Below, one piece after another: positions 1-10,797 of a stretch of 64,000 bases of DNA (the stretch's first letter is position 1; each line of letters starts with the position of its first letter). The DNA is taken from NCBI RefSeq assembly GCF_003672135.1, contig NC_039514.1, positions 9,227,787-9,291,786 of the forward strand, read 5' to 3'. Position numbers and translations under genes: made by a program. The stretch comes from Ooceraea biroi. Its lineage: Eukaryota > Arthropoda > Insecta > Hymenoptera > Formicidae. The notes below the pieces were generated by a model, which was given only the letters and a program-made list of their open reading frames with translations, searched no databases and was not told the origin of the DNA.

Positions 1-20
1 TTTCTAATCGTTGTTCCTAT

Positions 21-600
21 CAGAACTCTTTGGAAAGGCATTGTACATGTCCGGAACTATACGAGAACTGTTTTAGAATAAGCAGACCTCGAAAATCGAC
101 CAGCGTCTCACATATATCCCCTTCGATACGGTCTTTCTCGCACGATAAAAATTTTTTATTAAATAATTGTTAATGTTTGCGGTCAGAACTCTTTGGAATA
201 CGCTTAAATACGTTCAGAACTATACGAGAACTGTTTTAGAATAAGCAGACCTCTCGAAAATCGACCAGCGTCTCACATATATCCCCTTAGATACGTCTTT
301 CTCGTACGATAAAAATTTTGTATTAAATAATTGTTAATGTTTGCGGTCAGAACTCTTTGGAATACGCTTAAATACGTTCAGAACTATACGAGAAATATTT
401 TAAGCTTCACAGAACTCTCGAAAATCGACCAGCGTCTCACATATATCTTCGTAGATACGTCTTTCTTGGACGATAAAAATTTTTTATTAAATAATTATTA
501 ATGTTTGCGGTCAGAACTATTTGGAAAATGGTTAAATATGTTCAGAACTACACGAGAAATATTTCATAAAGCACAGAACTCTCTGAAATTAACCAGTCGT
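21..600. repeat. Tandem repeat, about 164-bp unit, 3.5 copies
   Basis: The marker CAGAACTCTTTGGAA begins at 21, 184 and 348, and a diverged version begins at 512, giving a unit of 163-164 bp. Each unit also carries a CGAGAACTG/CGAGAAATA block, a CTCGAAAATCGACCAGCG block and an AT-rich TTTTTTATTAAATAATT block. The copies are clearly similar but diverge toward the right. The array probably continues beyond the left edge. It looks like a minor satellite; no coding content is visible. Confidence 0.85.
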
Positions 601-1080
601 CATTCTCTTAAACATTTTTTAGCTTTAATAATTATAAAAAGATGAAAAAAAATTTGTTTCGCTAGAACTCTTTCTAGAACTCATGTAGAACTGTAGATCT
701 TTTAAAATCTAGCCGGAATTATGGCGGAAACTGTCGCAGGACAAAGTGGGACGCTGCGTGAAGTTGGCGTCTCACTTTGCACTATGCGATTTTTTCGCTT
801 TAATGGCCAGAACTATGTGTTTAACCTATCAGGAACTCTAGAACTATTAAAAAGGGAGCCAGAACTCTCAACAATTAATGATTTTCCGCGAAATGATACG
901 CCAGCTTCACACACACCATAATGTACCACCGACGCACGCTTCGATGAAGCTCCAAATTGTGTACATGACCCGAAGTCCGGACAGTCTTGTTCCTTTCACA
1001 GCCCTCGTGAAATACTCACGTGGTCATTAGCAAGCTTTAACGACGACGACGATGATGATGACGATGTGATACGATAATGG
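601..1080. other. Degenerate flank of the tandem array, small GAY microsatellite
   Basis: The word AGAACT keeps recurring at irregular spacing to about 870, as if older array units had decayed. A short (GAC)n(GAT)n run lies at 1041-1066. No supported gene. Confidence 0.4.
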
Positions 1081-4000
1081 AGGTCAGTTCACCTGACATC
1101 GTACGGTCTCTTTAAGCTTCGCCATTGTTAATATCTCTAAGCTCCTCCCTTCGCTGCTTCGGTGGTTGTTTTACACGGACGTGCTCCGCGTGAAAAAGAT
1201 GTGTATCGTAGAAATTAGTAGATAGCGGAGACGTTCGCGCAGTCTGTTTCTTCTGGCACGATCCTGCACCAAATGGAAATAAAAATAAATAAAGAATTAC
1301 ATACATGCATTAATATATGATATCGCGATACGTTACGTTCGTGCTGTTTTTTTATTGAAGCAAAGCAGAAAAAGCACGGCGAGAATCGCGTTATCCAGAG
1401 AAAAGCGCGAAAAAACGCGCCTCCGCTTTTCTTCCCGTGGCAGTTTCTCCTCTTTTTTCACGTCATTTGCAGAACGTATGCACTCGACGTGACGCGCGTT
1501 TTTCCTCACGCTTTGGTTTGCTCAAACGTTGCAATTCTTTAGCGAAGGCGTGTCTGCATATTCATCGTGCACAGCACATCGTTTCAGGAAAAATAAATTT
1601 ATGGAGCGCCAGATATTTGCCTGAATGCTTCAACCTTAGCGGAGACTCGCATTCCAGCAGAAGCGTCGTTTGTTACACGGTTCTCGAGTCTTAGACTATT
1701 TATTCAACTTCGTGACGTTCGTTCGTGCTCGTATCTCACCCCCGCCGCCGTACAGAAGCATCCCTTTGTCGACTCTCGTCGTTCCTGGTCGTTCTTGGTC
1801 GCTTCTCGTCGTTCACATGCCGCATGCTCGAAACCGCTGTATTTTCGCCGGGGATGTGCGCCGCGCGCCTGCAATATTTCGAATTCCGAGAGCAAACGCG
1901 TAAGAGCTCTTGACGCTTCCGCTGTTCCTCGCTCGGAAACTGCGCTCCGTCGAATTTCTTGCTCGTGTCAACAGAAGCACTTCTTGATCTCCCTTCTCCT
2001 GGTCTCTTCGGTGCAACATAGGTAATAGGACATGCGGTGTTTCGCGTAACACCTCTTCGTTCCCCCCGTGTCGCTCCTTCTACCCTTAATATCCGGAATT
2101 GCGAGCGGGGATTAACCAAATACACAAGCAGGGAGTATTTAACGGGCTTAGCCGCAAAATTCAAGTCTTACCCCGTTCTAGCGTGGCGGTTCAATTTACT
2201 TTACCGGGGTGTGCCGCGTTGAGCCGTCCGGACGTTAAATTATTCAACGATCGCTCGCACAATACAGCGGCGCCACCCGGCAGGCATACGTGGCTGCGTA
2301 ACACGGCTCTTTCACGCGAGCTTTTCCACGTTTTCTCGTGATTCTTCTCGTCATTCCTACATATTTGATCCCGTGTACATCATCGGTCTTCCGTCGAATC
2401 GCGTACATTTCTCACAAAGTTTTGGCACAAACGCGCCTATTTTCGTTAGAGGAGGACGGGAACGAGTGCGCGCTTGCGTTACTCAATGTCTCCTCGTCGT
2501 CGTTCAATTTTCTCTTTTCCCGGGAAAACTATGGGAGTGACGAGATGGAGCGACAAGAACAATCGCGTCTTGTAGACAATGCGCCTCGTAATTATTGTTC
2601 AGCGCACAATGGCGCGACGATAGGGCAAACTCGGGAATAACGAGAGGAAGGCCGACACACGGTCGGCCAGGACGGATCCGGTGCGGTCAGATACCACACG
2701 TGGCACAACTAATGTAATCCGATTACGAGGCTCATTTTCCGTCCGTACGCGCGCGATCGTCGTCGCAATCCGCGTAAGAGCAAGAGCAGATCATTATGGC
2801 GCGCGCGAATTATGCCTAACATGCTCAATTGTCCTACGTGCTCGTTCGCACGGAATCGCGAACACGGGCTCGTTTACGCTTTGGGCGATCAGGATTACTT
2901 CCTCGTCCACCGGGTTTTAGTCGGCTTGCGGTTCCGCCGATCGCAGCCTGCAGCTGCATTATCAAATTGAACCGCCTGACAGCTCCGACATATCCCCGTG
3001 TCAATTTTCGTTGTCACGTAATTGTCCCACGACGAAGTGCGAAGATTGAAATTACCCTCGCGAGGAACGAAAACGGCCGAAGCGACGGCCGAAGCGATAT
3101 TTTTCTCTTCTGTACGAGTGAGTCTCACCGGAAATTAACATGCAGAGTGTCTAATTTTCATATTTTTCTCTTTCCCTTTTTCATGTATTTTTCGCGAGCG
3201 TTTTCCGTTATTAATGTGCAGCAGAAATTACGCGACCTGAGAATATTATGCGCGACTCGTTCCGCTTTATCGAGCGAATCGCGCGAGGCTTCTCCTCCCG
3301 CGCTGTTGCGTCCGATTTTTGGGGAGGATTTCACCACGTCCTCAGTTTTTAGCGGATCGATACTCATACGCGTTCTTGCAGACCACGACCTTGCGGCGTT
3401 ACTCATATCGATCGACGCGTACGTGGATTTATGGGGTGTCGCGAACAGTGTAAAGAGTTCGCGGACTTTTAATGACGCTACCGCGCTTGTACACAATGCC
3501 TTCTGTGGCTTTTTAGAAATATCATTTCACATGCTCGACACCAACGAAAAATACCCCAGTCGAGAATTGGCAAAATTGCAAATCCGCGACAGGAGGATGT
3601 CTCTCTTTCCCAACTTCCTCAACTTTGCGATAAGAAACACGAACAACTTCATCGTTGGTCGCGTGATCGAGCGTCAAGCCGTGACAGATTGATCCCATGG
3701 TGTTTTTTACAAGTGCATGTCTCGTCGCACGTGATATAATACACGCGTACGAGAAATTGAGTTCGCCATTCATCGCGCGAGCAGTAACTTCGCGCCGACA
3801 AATCGCCGCAGCTCACACCTCGATTATCTGCATCCACCTTCTCTCCACTTCCCCGTTAATCTGTTTTCCCACCCCATGGAGAACCCGTTTCAACCTCCGA
3901 TAGTCAAACAAGCGTGTAATGGCTGGTGGCGGCGCGTACCCGTCCCTGGGCAGAGAAGAAGCGCCTCATCGCACCCGCTTGTCATTCCTGATGCACTCGT

Positions 4001-4308
4001 CGATATGCCAAACACTCGTTGCTCATTTGTGCACGAGACGCGCACGTGGAACGAGACATTTCGCAGCGGCGACGGCACCCTTAACTCCCACCGACAACCG
4101 TCGAATCTTAATTGACCGGCAATATCGATCCACCTTGCGCACGGTAACGCATGGAGTGTGCTCTTGACACGGATTCCCACGTGCTTCGAGCGCCGTTCGA
4201 AACCGCGATAACAGAATGGCAACGCTCAATTGAATCGCTCGCGCAAATCACTCTCCCGCTCTGATCCTCTTTTCTCGCAATTTTCCCAAACTGAAAATAC
4301 TTTGAAAT
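1081..4308. other. Non-coding stretch with one long uncertain ORF
   Basis: No recognisable exon or RNA gene was found. The base composition is CpG-rich. One frame stays open for 287 codons on the plus strand (2829-3692), but it has no ATG until about residue 118, shows no domain I recognise, and overlaps open frames on the other strand. I read it as chance openness in CpG-rich DNA rather than a gene. Confidence 0.4.
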
Positions 4309-4310
4309 TA

Positions 4311-5597
4311 TTGGGTTGGCCAAAAAGTAATTGCGTTTTTTTCCAATAGATGGACATACATGTCTTGAAATGTAACTAACTTCATTCTAAACCGTAAATT
4401 CATTATGTAGGTTAACAACTCACAGTTCAAGCTTGTTTTAGAAAAAGAAAGTACACGATTTCGTTAACAATTGTTTCTTTGCCGTCGATTTCAAAATGGA
4501 AAATCAGAAAGAACATTTTCGTCATATTTTGTTTTATTACTTCCGAAAAGGGAAAAACGCTGTGCAAGCTCATAAAAAGTTATCTGATGTATATGGCGAA
4601 GATGCTTTAAAACTGCGGCAGTGTCAAAATTGGTTTACTAAATTTCGATCTGCAGATTTTAATGTGAAAGATGCACCACGCTCAGGAAGGCCAATCGAAA
4701 TTCATGATGACAAAATAAAGGCACTGATCGATTCCAATCGGCGTTTAACGACACGAGAGATTGCTGAGAATCTTAACGTATCGAAATCGAGTGTTGAAAA
4801 CCATTTAAAACGACTTGGATACATTAGTAAGCTCGATATTTGGGTAGCACATGAGCTGAAAGAAATTCATCTCACTAAGCGTATTGACATCTGCGATTCT
4901 CTTTTGAAACGCGAGAAAATGATCGATTTTTGAAACGTATGATAACAGGCGACGAAAAATGGATCGTCTACAACAACGTCAAACGAAAAAGATCGTGGAG
5001 CAAGCGTGATGAACCTGCTCAAAGCACTTGAAGAGCAGATATTCGCCAAAGAAAGATTATGCTGTCAGTCTGGTGGGACTGTGTATTTTGAGCTGCTTGC
5101 AAGGAATCAAACCATTAATTCAGACGTATACTGTCGTCAACTGGATAAATTAAATGATGCCATCAAACAGAAACGTCGAGAATTGGTGAATCGCAAAGGT
5201 GTTGCGTTTCACCATGATAACGCTAGACCACGTACAAGTTTGGTCACTCGTGAAAAATTGTTGCAGCTTGGATGGGATGTGTTACCATGATGTTGCCACA
5301 TCCACCATATTCGCCAGACCTGGCACCATCAGATTACCATTCGTTTCGTTCTTTGCAAAACGCCTTGAATGGTAAAACCTTTACTGCTGATGAGGATATG
5401 AAATCGTTGTTGGAATTGTTTTTTGCTGAAAAAGATAAGAACTTTTTTGAGCGCGGAATCATGAAGTTGCCTGAAAAATGGCAAAAGATAATCAAACAAA
5501 ATGGACAATATATTGTTTAATAAAGTTTTTGTTTCCCATGAAAAATTCGCCTTTTATTTATATAAAACAAAACGCAATTACTTTTTGGCCAACCCAA
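4311..5597 (+). mobile_element. Mariner element copy A, defective
   Basis: A 1287-bp element is bounded by inverted ends starting TTGGGTTGGCCAAAAAGTAA and by TA dinucleotides at 4309-4310 and 5598-5599, the TA duplication expected of Tc1/mariner. Length and ends are typical of full-length mariner. It is nearly identical to the copy at 36469-37756, which lies in the opposite orientation. Ends look intact, so it could in principle be moved by a transposase supplied elsewhere. Confidence 0.95.
4496..5520 (+). pseudogene. Mariner transposase, broken
   Basis: The N-terminal part (from the ATG at 4496) shows the two helix-turn-helix regions of mariner transposases, including CQNWFTKF and the DAPRSGRP linker. 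The catalytic regions are recognisable as TGDEKW, HHDNARPRTS and LAPSDYHSF, but they lie in different frames. Lesions: a one-base loss near 4913 that ends the first frame at 4933 (not in copy B), a TGA at 5029-5031, a small deletion in the middle, and a short insertion near 5283. The last three are shared with the copy at 36546-37571. The protein cannot be made. Confidence 0.92.
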
Positions 5598-5599
5598 TA

Positions 5600-6651
5600 C
5601 ATAAAAATTCTACGAAAAAGAAACGAACTCTGAAATGTCATCGTAAATAATGTGCAAATTGTTCGGCATCTCGTTATTCTATTTTCACATTGAGCTGCAA
5701 CGCTCTATAATTATTTTGCCTTCCCATGAGGGAGAACGCCTCCAAATAAACTCGTCCCCGGGATTTAGCACGCGCTACGGGGTGCCGAAAGGGGAGAAAA
5801 CGGGGTTACGTGCAGAAGCAGGTGCGCGGCCTCACACCACCGGCGTTCCATCGCTGTTCCATCGGCGATTAAGTCGCAATAGAATGGAAATTAGCACGTA
5901 ACACGCACCCCCTCGGCCAGGCGTCAGTGCGCGAACGCTCACGAAGTGCGTGACACTGGAGCGTTCAGAAGCGCATTGTGTTCCCGCGAGCGCGCAACCA
6001 CCCTCGCGCGAGTACTCCTCCTGCGATTTAAACAGGTGGTCGTGTTTCTCTCCCTTTCCCTCTTTTTCTTCATCTCTTTCTAGACCAGACTGATTTATTA
6101 CGTGCTGAGACTTGCCTCGAGTCCGGATTTATTAAACTAAAATGGGAGGAAAGCGGAATTTTGCGTCATGAACCGTTATATTGCGGTATCGACCGACCGA
6201 TTCTTTCGAGTAACTTAAGATCGCTTGTATAATGTCCGCTTGTTATATACCGTGGAGAACGGGAAACGTACAATTTATTGAGTTGCGGGAGACGTTACGA
6301 GGGCGTAGAAGAGAAAAATGGATCCGTTTCTCCCGTACACCCTCAGAAAGGATTTCTGATAACAAGACGAAAAATATTCTTGACTAATTTAATCGTATTA
6401 CAAGTATAAAAAATATGAAAATAGAACAATTTTTAATTTAAATCAGTAATTTCTATTTTTCTCTCTCGAATTAAATAAGATTGTCTTACTGTCTCGAGAC
6501 AAGAGTAACATATACAAATTTATGCTTATATATTCTTGTATGTAGAATAATTTGATATTAGCGCCACTTTATAGTAGGCTTTGTCGATGTCGACGCGTCA
6601 TTTTCTCACAGTCACTCGTCGGCTCGGCGCTTCTGCGTCCTTTATTCGGAT
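5600..6651. other. Non-coding stretch
   Basis: No exon, RNA gene or repeat with clear borders was seen here. Confidence 0.4.
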
Positions 6652-6918
6652 AAAACGGTCAATATTTATGTGTTGCAATCGAAAATCGGGAAAGTGTTTC
6701 TGTTATTTACAATGAATAAGTGCAATACTCTACAAGAAATATTAAAAGATATGGAAATGTAAGTAAGTATACACAATATACTTACTTGAGAAATAAGATT
6801 CGAGATGAGACATTTCCATATCTTTTAATATTTCTTGTAGAGTATTGCACTTATTCATTGTAAATAACAGAAACACTTTTTCGATTTTCGATTGCAACAC
6901 ATAAATATTGGCCGTTTT
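6652..6918. repeat. Long inverted repeat, 109-bp arms, 49-bp spacer
   Basis: Left arm 6652-6760 and right arm 6810-6918 are reverse complements with about three mismatches by eye. Both arms carry the same ATG-initiated stretch (6712-6758 on the plus strand, mirrored on the minus strand) that runs straight into a consensus splice donor GTAAGTAAG. No target duplication or transposon end was identified outside the arms. It may be a fold-back element or a hairpin-RNA source. Confidence 0.85.
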
Positions 6919-8180
6919 GTGTAGATTCTACAAATTCTCTTACAAGAATAGAATAAGATGTCTTTTAGATCTCACAATATTCTTAAATCAAGAATATTTT
7001 GAACTTGCTACAAATTTTTATCTAAATCCTTCTGAGAAAATTAATGAGATAGCACGAAGATTATTTGAATCTAGATTTTCGAATTTTCTATTCAAGATTA
7101 AAATATGCTTCTTTTCAATAATAAATATGATTGTCGCTATAGCGATCTTATTTTATGATAGATTAAAGAGTAATTGCATTAAGTCCAGAAATCTTTTCTG
7201 TGGGTGTACGGGCTATTACTTTATTACGTGCGCGCAGCGTTTCGTTGCTCGCTGCTCGCTTCCCAAGGGGTAAGGCGGTACCAATGCACTTTTCGGGAAT
7301 AATAACGGCGTACAAAGAGATGCACTTCGCGAATTGAATCCGCTCGAAGTAGAGCGTGAACATTTTCTGCCGTGGCGCGCACGGAAAAAAACGAGAGAAG
7401 TGTCGGTCTTCCGAATATTTTTATCAGCACGAAATTACAAGCGGCTCGTTTTGTCCCCGTTTAATAAAGCGGCTCTCCGGACGAAGAATTTCGTGAGTCG
7501 GGAATGTCGGTCTGCTCCTTCAGAGACGTGAGGCTGCCACCCCTATTTTCCAGGATAAAATTTTCTCCCATTGCACCACCGTCTCTTTTGCTATTCTTTG
7601 TCGTTCCTGGCCCGTAACTCGCCAACCCCGACGCTTTCACGTCTCGACGGCTGTATTTCTGGCAAATACAAATCTTCGTGCGCACAATTGTCCCGCGCCA
7701 ATCCTGCGTTTTAACTCCATTTCCAGAATTCTCTCGCGACCTTTCGCGTACAGCGAGATTGCGCTCGTTTGTCGCTGGAAAAATAAATCGTGTGATCGAT
7801 GAAGCGTTATGCTATTATTAATCGGAGATTCGCGTGCTTGTAGCATGTCCTACAGATCGTTGATCGTTGATTTTATGAGACTAAATATTCCTTTCCTCTT
7901 TGCATTGAGTAATCAATTTATCGCTTAATCACTTATCTAACCTTTATTTATTAACCATGTTTAATTAAATATCCTCTATCAAACTATCTTTTGTAATTCA
8001 TCTCTCAACGGCTGAATAATAACGCACAATATCGAAAAATTATGGCATTATAAAGCGTTGTTTTTCGCTTCGTCGTTTGTTTCGAGTCGTCGTTGCGATG
8101 AAACCTCGGATATAATCACCGGTCCACTCGAATTATCGTGCAGTTCACAGCAGGTTCATCCTCTGGAGAACCGCAAAAAC
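6919..8180. other. Non-coding stretch
   Basis: AT-rich at 6920-7180, then mixed composition. Short open frames only, none recognised. Confidence 0.4.
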
Positions 8181-9421
8181 TTAAGGGGGGGTTTCTCATG
8201 TAAAGAGCCAAAAAGAAGCAGATTTTTCGGAATTTTTTTTCAAGAACGTATTTAGTCAAAGGATCTCAAACTTTAATAGTACATCAATACATGTAAAGAG
8301 AATATAAAAATATTTTTTTGGTTAAAAAAAAACATATATATAAATATAGGTATGGACGCCGCCTTCAGCGGCTTCGGCGTCGCAGGCGTCAAACGGTGTG
8401 CAGTCTAGCATCCGCTGTAATGGTCTGAAACAGAATATTCAACAATATTTATTAGTTATAGATCATTACGCATCGTTTGAACCTCATGAAGCAAGAAAAA
8501 AAACCAAATTGAAAAGAATGGCGACATTTGAAAAAAAAAGCTGTTTTTTCATTAAAATTTTCATTGTTATTGTGAAATAAACATTATTTACTTTAAAAAT
8601 TTTTGTTGCTTTTGAGGTTCATACGATGAACAATATAATTGTCTACATGTAGAGCCCCGAAAGAGCCCAATCGGTCTAATATGTTTTTAGTTATCCTGCA
8701 CACCAGTTTGAAAAAAGTGATTTCGAGAAAAACGCGTTTAAAGTTTTCGGTTATAAAAAGTAATGCTTTTCAATACTTACAGTCCTAATCGGCGATTCCA
8801 GGGCCATATAGTAGGCCTTCTGCATCCTCGTATAATTGCTGCTGTTGTAAATTCAGTTCTTTGCGAGCAGTTCGAGCTTCTTTCGAGCTACTGAGGCTTC
8901 GTCGCTCCTGTCGCCGTATCCGCGCGGCGTCATACGAGTCTGCATACTCCTTACAATGGGTACCGATCTTTAGTTCTAATGTGTCCATAATTTTTAAAAC
9001 GGCGAAATAGCCTTCGTTGAATAATCCTGCAGCAATATATGCGGCTATTTCCACTGTTCGGATGCCACAATATAAATATTTCGGAGCCAAACGCCAAACA
9101 CACGAATTGAAGCTCTCGTAAAAATTTCCTGCCTCAGCTATACAAGTACGCGAAGGTATATCACAACAAAAGAAAACCATTAGACGTATACCTGCGAAGC
9201 TGTTTGTTATGTACGAGTGTATGAGTGAGGACAGACGAGACGCGTGTCTCCGCTCCGAGCGCTCCCAGCTACCCACTCAACGCGCGGTCGAAAACTCGAC
9301 TATAACTATACGTAGAGGTCGAATATCGATTAGTAACTTTAGGAACATATTTTCCACATGTATTAGAGTTGATTGAAGCAAAAAAAATTTTTTGACTCGT
9401 TACATGAGAATCCCCCCTTAA
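8181..9421 (-). mobile_element. TTAA-flanked DNA transposon, internally deleted (Kolobok-like?)
   Basis: The left end reads TTAAGGGGGG then TTCTCATGTAA; the right end, read in reverse, gives TTAAGGGGGGATTCTCATGTAA, so imperfect inverted ends of about 25 bp sit inside TTAA at both borders (8181-8184 and 9418-9421). TTAA duplications are known for the piggyBac and Kolobok superfamilies. The ends begin with a run of G and the interior carries a transposase-like C-terminus (8785-9276), which makes Kolobok my preferred but unproven assignment. At about 1.24 kb it is too short for a complete element. Confidence 0.7.
8785..9276 (-). pseudogene. C-terminal remnant of a DNA-transposon protein
   Basis: The minus-strand frame is open for about 163 codons and ends in LLYGPGIAD. 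From about residue 53 it resembles the C-terminal part of a repeat-encoded protein family common in arthropods: an ESFNSCVWRLAPK block, a VEIAAYIAAGLFNEG block, then a basic, glutamine-rich tail. I recognise the family from its pattern but am unsure of its superfamily (Kolobok or Mutator-like). The first 50 or so residues do not match and are probably fused non-coding sequence, so the transposase core is missing. Confidence 0.6.
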
Positions 9422-10029
9422 TTTAAGCCACGGATCCCTCAGATGCTATTTATCACCGCAGAAACCTCGGCCCACTCTCAGGTTGGGTGATTCGGACAAT
9501 CCGGATGGAGAATGCGTGCGAATCGCGTCACGAGGTCCATTCCCGGGAGCGATGCAAACCGTATTAGATCACCCACGGCCAAGGAGATCTATCTTTATTA
9601 ACAGGAGAGTGAAAAATGGCTTGTTAACCAAAGCCGGGCCTTCTCTCTGGTCCCACCGCGCCGTGTTCCCACCGAATGTCCGCGAATAACCGAAATTTAC
9701 GAGCGCGATCCTTCTCATCCTGATTCCCGCAAATCGTCGGAGATCCGCACATCACACCCAGCGGGATAATTTACTATCCGTGTTGCATCACGCGACGCAA
9801 TAATTTCTCGTCGCCTTTAATTATCATCGGCCGCACAAAAAGCCCCGGAGATCATGCTGCAAAACCGATATTTCTCATTAATCTCTCCTTTCATGATTGT
9901 TATGTTCTCTAAAATAATGTTTCTTTTATCTAACGTACCTGATGGATATTTAATTTTTAATTTACGGAACATTGTAATTAATCTCTCATTAACGTAGAGA
10001 GATAATACATTCATCGAATATCTCGCGGT
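9422..10029. other. Non-coding stretch
   Basis: Nothing recognisable between the TTAA element and the next transposon. Confidence 0.4.
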
Positions 10030-10031
10030 TA

Positions 10032-10795
10032 TACAGGGTGTCCCGGGTTTTAACCGACAAACTGCGGGAGCATATTCTACTAGTGGAAATAAGAAAAAAT
10101 TCTTATATCGAGTTTGCTTAGAAATGCTTTATTACAAAGTTATAAATCAATATTGAAAAGAAATATGAGATAAGTAACAACGGAACATAGTGTAGAATTT
10201 GGAAGGTCCAAGATGTTTATGTTACGTGTATTCACATGTATTCATGTTCGCTATGTTGAAACGATTCAGTATGATTGTTACTTTCACAACAGTAGCCGTT
10301 AGATTTCGATCGTCGTGTGAACTAGCGATTACTATCAGAATGCCAAAAGTGTTTTCAAATGAGGAATACACCGATATTCATTTCGTGCACGGATTCTGTG
10401 ACGGAAATGCACGAGCTGCCGTACGAGAGTATCGACGTAGATTTCCTAACAGGAGAGTACCAGATAGATTTAAAGCAACGAATTACTAATTCAGTTACTG
10501 AGATGCAACAAAATTTTCAGGAATGTCGTACCGTAACAAATTCTGTACTACGTCGATGTCTAGCTCGTATCGATGTGCAAGGACAACATTTTGAAACGCG
10601 TCACTAAATCATTGCGTAGATAATTTTTATTTTTGTGAAAAAATCCGTGTTACTTATCTGATATTTGTTTTCAATATTGGTTTATAACTTTGTAATAAAG
10701 CATTTCTAAGCAAACTCGATATAAGAATTTTGTCTTATTTCCACTAGTAGAATATGCTCCCGCAGTTTGTCGGTTAAAACCCGGGACACCCTGTA
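10032..10795 (+). mobile_element. DUF4817-type deletion derivative, copy 1
   Basis: A 764-bp element with inverted arms of about 155 bp, starting TACAGGGTGTCCCGGGTTTT, flanked by TA on both sides (10030-10031 and 10796-10797). The TA duplication and CAGGGTGT-type ends fit a Tc1/mariner-like superfamily. Two further copies lie at 32936-33686 and 40154-40917, nearly identical, implying recent spread. Confidence 0.93.
10340..10607 (+). pseudogene. DUF4817 transposase stub: N-terminus joined out of frame to C-terminus
   Basis: From the ATG at 10340 the first frame reads a helix-turn-helix start (MPKVFSNEEYTDIHF, then ARAAVREYRRRFPNRRVP), which I recognise as the DUF4817 domain found in ant transposon proteins. 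It stops at 10489. A second, overlapping frame continues to 10607 with the pattern ITNSVTEMQQNFQECR and LRRCLARIDVQGQHFE, the usual C-terminal end of such transposases. The catalytic middle is missing. The simplest reading is one internal deletion that joined both ends of the gene out of frame. Confidence 0.8.
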
Positions 10796-10797
10796 TA

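Noticed and set aside
8338..8400. GC-rich GACGCCGCCTTCAGCGGCTTCGGCGTC block as a functional hairpin
   Set aside because: Short, imperfect stem inside the TTAA element; nothing indicates a specific role.
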